8,648 bases of DNA from NCBI GenBank assembly GCA_031272845.1, contig JAISTA010000090.1, positions 1 to 8,648 of the forward strand. Direction: 5' to 3'. The notes under the pieces were generated by a model. The model was not told the origin of the DNA, did no database searches, and saw only the letters and a program-made list of their open reading frames with translations. A program made the position numbers and the translations under genes. Source of the DNA: Oscillospiraceae bacterium (GTDB taxonomy: Bacteria; Bacillota; Clostridia; Oscillospirales; Oscillospiraceae). Of the stretch, positions 5,812-8,648 are shown one piece after another (within the stretch, counting starts at the first letter, position 1; each line of letters opens with the position of its first letter).

Positions 5812-6156
5812 ATGTACAGTAAAATTCGCAATCCGATTGCTGTTATTTTGTTCTCGTTTTTCACAGGTTTCATATACTATTGGTATTGGCTGTGGGTTAC
5901 AAACAAGCAGATTAACGAGCTTGCTGGATATGAAGTGATGGGCGATGGAATGTTGATTTTGGGATGGTTCTGTTTCCCTGTGGCGTGGTATATTTGGTAC
6001 AAGTGGGACAAGGCTCTGCTTGATGTTGCCGAGGCAAAAGGCCTGCGGTACGGAAGCAACTTTATTCTTTGGGTAATCCTTTCGCTTGTAGGAATCGGGC
6101 CCTATGTTTTAGAGTTTCAGGTTCAGGACACGCTCAACAGCGCATACGGCGGATAG
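5812..6156 (+). CDS. DUF4234-like small membrane protein
   Basis: This 114-residue protein has three hydrophobic segments at about 8-29 (rich in Phe, Tyr and Trp), 47-64 and 83-101. The order of an N-terminal NPIxVxxFSxxTxGxYxWYW-like segment, a middle helix and a C-terminal Q-x-x-LN ending resembles DUF4234 membrane proteins, whose function is unknown. The start ATG follows AGGCAGG by 7 bases. It lies 81 bases upstream of a DUF2752 gene on the same strand and probably shares its promoter. No catalytic or binding motif is visible. The family assignment rests on pattern recognition alone. Confidence 0.8.
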   Translation: MYSKIRNPIAVILFSFFTGFIYYWYWLWVTNKQINELAGYEVMGDGMLILGWFCFPVAWYIWYKWDKALLDVAEAKGLRYGSNFILWVILSLVGIGPYVLEFQVQDTLNSAYGG

Positions 6157-6192
6157 CTTGGCTTTCCGCAATAAGCAGACTTCAGAAAACAA

Positions 6193-6224
6193 AAGCCGCG
6201 CGTTAAAGTCACGGCCGCGCGCTT
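6193..6224. repeat. GC-rich hairpin between DUF4234 and DUF2752 genes
   Basis: AAGC-GCGCG (6193-6202, with C6197 bulged) pairs with CGCGCGCTT (6216-6224). On the plus strand no T-run follows, but on the minus strand the tail is TTTTGTTTT. In the plus-strand mRNA it would bury the TTG at 6223 and end 13 bases before the ATG at 6238, so it may tune translation or mRNA stability of the second gene. Confidence 0.5.
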
Positions 6225-6237
6225 GCCGAATATCGGT

Positions 6238-6684
6238 ATGAAAACAGCAATAAACAAACTGAGAAAAGCCCTTCCGGCGGTGAAAACCGCCCGGTGGGTT
6301 TTTCTTGCAATGGCGGCGTACACCGTGCTCGGCACGATGTTTCTCGGCTCCGCCTGCCTGATATATTCGACGACCGGGATACCCTGCCCCGGCTGCGGAG
6401 GCACGAGGGCGGCGCTGCAGCTGCTGCATGGAGACATTTTAGGCTCGCTTTGGTATCACCCGCTTTTGCTTCCGGCGGCGGCCGCGCTGCTTGTATACTT
6501 TTTCGTGTGGCTGAAGCATGACAAAACGCCGCGTTGGGCGGGCAAAATGCTCGCCGCGCTCGGAATCGCACTTGCCGCGGCCTATATTGTGCGAATGGCG
6601 CTGTTTTTTATGCGCGCGGAGCCGATGCTGATAAACGAGCGGGCGGTGGCGGTCAGGCTGATTCATTTGCTGCGGCGGCAATAG
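6238..6684 (+). CDS. DUF2752 membrane protein
   Basis: With ATG 6238 as start the protein has 148 residues. The DUF2752 signature is clear: GIPCPGCGGTRA with C50, C53 and R57, followed by LLHGDILGSLWYHP (62-75). Hydrophobic segments are at about 19-42, 70-92 and 103-125. The family is widespread and its function is unknown; the CxxCGGTR motif lies just after the first membrane segment. I prefer ATG 6238 to the TTG at 6223 because the TTG lies inside a GC-rich stem; neither has a good ribosome site, so translation may be coupled to the DUF4234 gene. DUF4234-like and DUF2752 genes side by side suggest a small membrane module, which is inference. The C terminus is basic (HLLRRQ). Confidence 0.87.
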   Translation: MKTAINKLRKALPAVKTARWVFLAMAAYTVLGTMFLGSACLIYSTTGIPCPGCGGTRAALQLLHGDILGSLWYHPLLLPAAAALLVYFFVWLKHDKTPRWAGKMLAALGIALAAAYIVRMALFFMRAEPMLINERAVAVRLIHLLRRQ

Positions 6685-6702
6685 GGCGCTAGCTCTGTTT
6701 TG

Positions 6703-6783
6703 GCGTGCGGCGGCGGCAAGCCCAACCGCCGAAGCTTGCGGCGAACCGGACGCGCGGAGGCTGAATTGTAAAATCCCGCACGC
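6703..6783. repeat. Nested inverted repeats after the DUF2752 gene
   Basis: GCGTGCGG (6703-6710) is the exact reverse complement of CCGCACGC (6776-6783). Between them CGGCGG (6711-6716) pairs with CCGCCG (6726-6731) around a 9-base loop, or alternatively GCAAGC pairs with GCTTGC. The arrangement could be a structured 3' end; no known RNA family is recognised. Confidence 0.4.
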
Positions 6784-6823
6784 TCTTAAGCGGCGGACGC
6801 TGCCCTGACAATCACCGTGCTGA

Positions 6824-6833
6824 GGGGGGGGGG
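6824..6833. repeat. Homopolymer run of ten G
   Basis: Ten consecutive G lie about 300 bases upstream of the glycyl radical enzyme start and at the edge of the palindromic element. Such tracts slip during replication. It is outside any called gene and too far from the promoter at 7052-7080 to alter its spacing directly. Confidence 0.95.
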
Positions 6834-6973
6834 CACTACCCGCGCAACGTCGTATTTAAGCAATTTTTGGCGCTTTTCGGCTCGCCGTCCGGGGTAAGGC
6901 GGCACCCGGCTGCGTCCTCATCGCCGAAAATTACTAAAATTTTTCTTGAAACTGTCTGTTTTGGAGCAGTGCC
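6832..6973. repeat. Degenerate palindromic element related to the one at 1654-1812
   Basis: GGCACT (6832-6837) is inverted at 6968-6973 (AGTGCC), and TTTTCGGC (6874-6881) is inverted at 6923-6930 (GCCGAAAA). Inside, CCGGG (6889-6893) pairs with CCCGG (6905-6909). On the minus strand the core GAGGACGCAG (6910-6919) is identical to 1716-1725 of the first element, and GGACGGCGA here resembles GGACGACGA there. The outer limits are uncertain because the arms are only partly complementary. Confidence 0.45.
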
Positions 6974-7051
6974 ATCACACCATAGACAAAAAAGCGCCCG
7001 CGGTACACTATCTGTTGTATCATTTCATACGAAACTTGCACCGCTGGCCGA

Positions 7052-7080
7052 TTGACAAAAAAAATTACATATAGTATAAT
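7052..7080 (+). promoter_or_regulatory. Consensus promoter of the glycyl radical enzyme gene
   Basis: TTGACA (7052-7057), 17 bases and TATAAT (7075-7080) match the sigma-A consensus perfectly. The expected start near 7087 gives a leader of about 44 bases. The strength suggests high expression unless an upstream or leader element represses it. Confidence 0.9.
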
Positions 7081-7098
7081 GACCATAGTAATATCAAG

Positions 7099-7122
7099 CC
7101 TTATCATTAATTAAGGAGAAGG
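7099..7122 (+). promoter_or_regulatory. Ribosome site of the glycyl radical enzyme with an overlapping short stem
   Basis: AAGGAGAAGG (7113-7122) is the ribosome binding region for the ATG at 7131. CCTTA (7099-7103) can pair with TAAGG (7112-7116) and cover part of it, around a loop rich in A and T. Only five pairs form, so any effect on translation would be slight or need a partner. Confidence 0.4.
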
Positions 7123-7130
7123 AAAAAACA

Positions 7131-8648
7131 ATGTATAAATTCAAAGGGTACACAGACCGCGTTTGGGCTTACCGTGAGAAAATCCGCGACCGTATTATCG
7201 AGTCGGACGCGGAGCGCCTTGAGCTTCAGGTGGAGTTTTGGAAAACGCACAAGAATATTGTGCCGATTATCCGCAACGCACTGATGACAAAGTACACAGT
7301 TGAGAGAATGACCGTGCGCATTGAGGACGACGAGCTCATCGTCGGCAGCAAGGCAAAGAACTTCTGCGGCTCATCGGGCTCGTTCTGGGCGATTTTCAAC
7401 GACATCGGCGGCACGTGGGAGCTGCGCGACGACGGGAAGTATTATAACGACCCGATTATCGACGGCGTTCCGCTTTGCATAAAGGCCGAGGAGCTGAAGA
7501 AAATCCGCGAGCTTATGCCGTACATGATGGAAATGAACGACGCAAAGGTCGGAGACGCCTGGCTGCCCGAGGGCGCAAAGGAATTCTTCGAGCTGGGCAC
7601 GAACGACTACGGTCAGCCGGGACGCGCGGGCGTTATGATGCTCCGCTCGGGTCACCTTACACCGGGCTGGCAGAAGATTGTAAACGTCGGCTTCGGCGCG
7701 ATAAAGGCTCAGGCGCAGCAGTGGATTAACGAGCGCAAGGGCAGAATCATGGGCGACGATATGAAGAAATATGTCTTCTATCAGGCGTGCGTGTACGAAT
7801 GCGAGGCCGCAAGCACGTTTGTTCGCCGTTTTGCGGATCTCGCGGCAGAGAAGCTCGCGGCCTGCACGGAGCCAAAGCGCAAGGCCGAGCTTCAGATGAT
7901 GACGGACGGCCTTTACTGGATCTCCGAGAACCCTGCGCGCACATATTGGGAGGCCTGCCAGCTCGCGGAGCTGTATCAGATTTTCCTGTCGATAGACTGC
8001 GGAATGCCGGCACCTGCGTTCGGCCGCTTTGACCAATACACATGGCCCTTCCTGAAAAAAGAGCTTGAGGCCGGAACAATCACGCTTGACTATGCCCAGG
8101 AAATCACAGACGCGTTCTTCCTCAAGGCAAACTGCGCCTATGAGGGCGGCACCGGCGAGATCGCAAAGACGACGGGTATCGGCAACACGTATCAGCACAC
8201 AACAATCGGCGGAGTCGACCCGAAAACGGGAGAGGACGCGACAAACCCTGTCACCTATATGGTGCTTGAGTCTGTCGGCCGCCTTAAGCTGCATGATCCG
8301 ACAATTTCGCTGCGTATCAACAAAAACAGCCCGGATGAGCTGTGGGGCTGCGCACTGGAAACATCCAAACTTGTCGGCGGACTGCCGCTGTTCCAGAACG
8401 ATGAGATAATCATCCCCGGCCTTATCAAAGAGCTTGGCTTTGAGCTTGAGGACGCAAGAGACTATTCAATTATCGGCTGCCAGGAAATCGTCGGCTCCGG
8501 CACGGATTACCCCGCACCGAACGGCGTAGGCGCAAACCACGCCACGCTTTACTACGGTCTTGTCTTTGACATGGCGATCAATAACGGCATTAACCCCGTA
8601 AACGGCAAGCAGGCGCCCAAGGAATACTGCTTCGGCTCTCTCTACGAG
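7131..8648 (+). CDS. Glycyl radical enzyme, pyruvate formate-lyase-like family (3' partial)
   Basis: The first 506 codons are present; the frame is open to the window end. Residues about 10-80 match the PFL-like N-terminal region (EFWKTHK, then IEDDELIVGS at 64-73). The segment about 360-430 carries the family pattern HTTIGGVD, EDATNP, and SLRINKNSPDELW. The active-site loop is IIGCQEIVGSG, with catalytic Cys450 and Glu452, the C-x-E pair typical of glycyl radical eliminases and decarboxylases rather than PFL itself. Family members have about 790-850 residues, so the glycine-radical loop lies outside the window. These enzymes need a radical-SAM activase, usually encoded next door; it would be downstream. 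The substrate class (dehydratase, C-N or C-S lyase, decarboxylase) cannot be assigned from this part. The NFCGSSGSFWAIF segment after the IVGS motif is unlike the proline- and arginine-containing segment I expect there. The enzyme implies an anaerobic host. Confidence 0.92.
   Translation, partial: MYKFKGYTDRVWAYREKIRDRIIESDAERLELQVEFWKTHKNIVPIIRNALMTKYTVERMTVRIEDDELIVGSKAKNFCGSSGSFWAIFNDIGGTWELRDDGKYYNDPIIDGVPLCIKAEELKKIRELMPYMMEMNDAKVGDAWLPEGAKEFFELGTNDYGQPGRAGVMMLRSGHLTPGWQKIVNVGFGAIKAQAQQWINERKGRIMGDDMKKYVFYQACVYECEAASTFVRRFADLAAEKLAACTEPKRKAELQMMTDGLYWISENPARTYWEACQLAELYQIFLSIDCGMPAPAFGRFDQYTWPFLKKELEAGTITLDYAQEITDAFFLKANCAYEGGTGEIAKTTGIGNTYQHTTIGGVDPKTGEDATNPVTYMVLESVGRLKLHDPTISLRINKNSPDELWGCALETSKLVGGLPLFQNDEIIIPGLIKELGFELEDARDYSIIGCQEIVGSGTDYPAPNGVGANHATLYYGLVFDMAINNGINPVNGKQAPKEYCFGSLYE

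Larger units (their letters stand above)
6685..7130. other. Structured 446-bp intergenic region
   Basis: No gene is called here. In order it holds nested inverted repeats (6703-6783), a run of ten G (6824-6833), a degenerate palindromic element (6832-6973), an AT-rich stretch, and the promoter and leader of the glycyl radical enzyme gene. No clear T-tailed terminator is seen for the DUF2752 gene; the hairpin CGGCGG (6711-6716) / CCGCCG (6726-6731) lacks a T-run. Confidence 0.7.

Noticed and set aside
6854..7055. 62-codon plus-strand frame in the region before the glycyl radical enzyme
   Set aside because: It overlaps the palindromic element and the promoter, has no ribosome site and shows no recognisable protein pattern.
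7371..8294. 307-codon minus-strand frame
   Set aside because: It lies entirely antisense to the glycyl radical enzyme, whose protein is clearly conserved. The long open frame comes from GC-biased codons on the other strand.

Overview
The window looks like chromosomal DNA of an anaerobic, low-to-mid GC Gram-positive bacterium of the Clostridia type, perhaps an Oscillospirales-like gut organism. The basis is a DivIVA homologue, an S-layer-homology (SLH) anchored surface protein, an oxygen-sensitive glycyl radical enzyme, strong Shine-Dalgarno sites, and several promoters at or near TTGACA-17-TATAAT. The taxonomic guess is inference from gene content, not from a marker gene.

Layout. (a) 1-1578 (+): the 3' part of a leucine-rich-repeat (LRR) surface protein with three C-terminal SLH domains, closed by a strong intrinsic terminator. 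(b) 1654-1812: a 159-bp palindromic MITE-like element between two convergent genes. (c) 1831-2571 (-): an Alg5/DPM-like family 2 glycosyltransferase with a TTG start and its own promoter. (d) 2787-3770 (-): a DivIVA-family protein with its own consensus promoter and terminator. (e) 3771-4269: about 500 bp with no convincing gene but a perfect 20-bp-stem hairpin. (f) 4270-5259 (-): a GNAT-HIT fusion gene broken by two in-frame stop codons with no frameshift. (g) 5323-5596 (-): tRNA-Pro(CGG) and tRNA-Leu(CAG) behind one strong promoter. (h) 5812-6684 (+): two small membrane proteins, DUF4234 and DUF2752. (i) 6685-7130: a long structured intergenic region with nested inverted repeats, a run of ten G, and a second, degenerate palindromic element that shares a 10-bp core with the first. 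(j) 7131-8648 (+): the N-terminal 506 codons of a glycyl radical enzyme that runs off the window, behind a perfect consensus promoter.

Most genes appear to be separate transcription units, so this is a housekeeping and cell-envelope neighbourhood rather than one pathway. LRR-SLH, the glycosyltransferase, DivIVA and the DUF4234/DUF2752 pair all act at the envelope, but nothing in the sequence shows that they work together. I found no phage, CRISPR or defence system. The most notable points are the doubly interrupted GNAT-HIT gene, the two related palindromic elements, and the glycyl radical enzyme whose substrate class I cannot assign.
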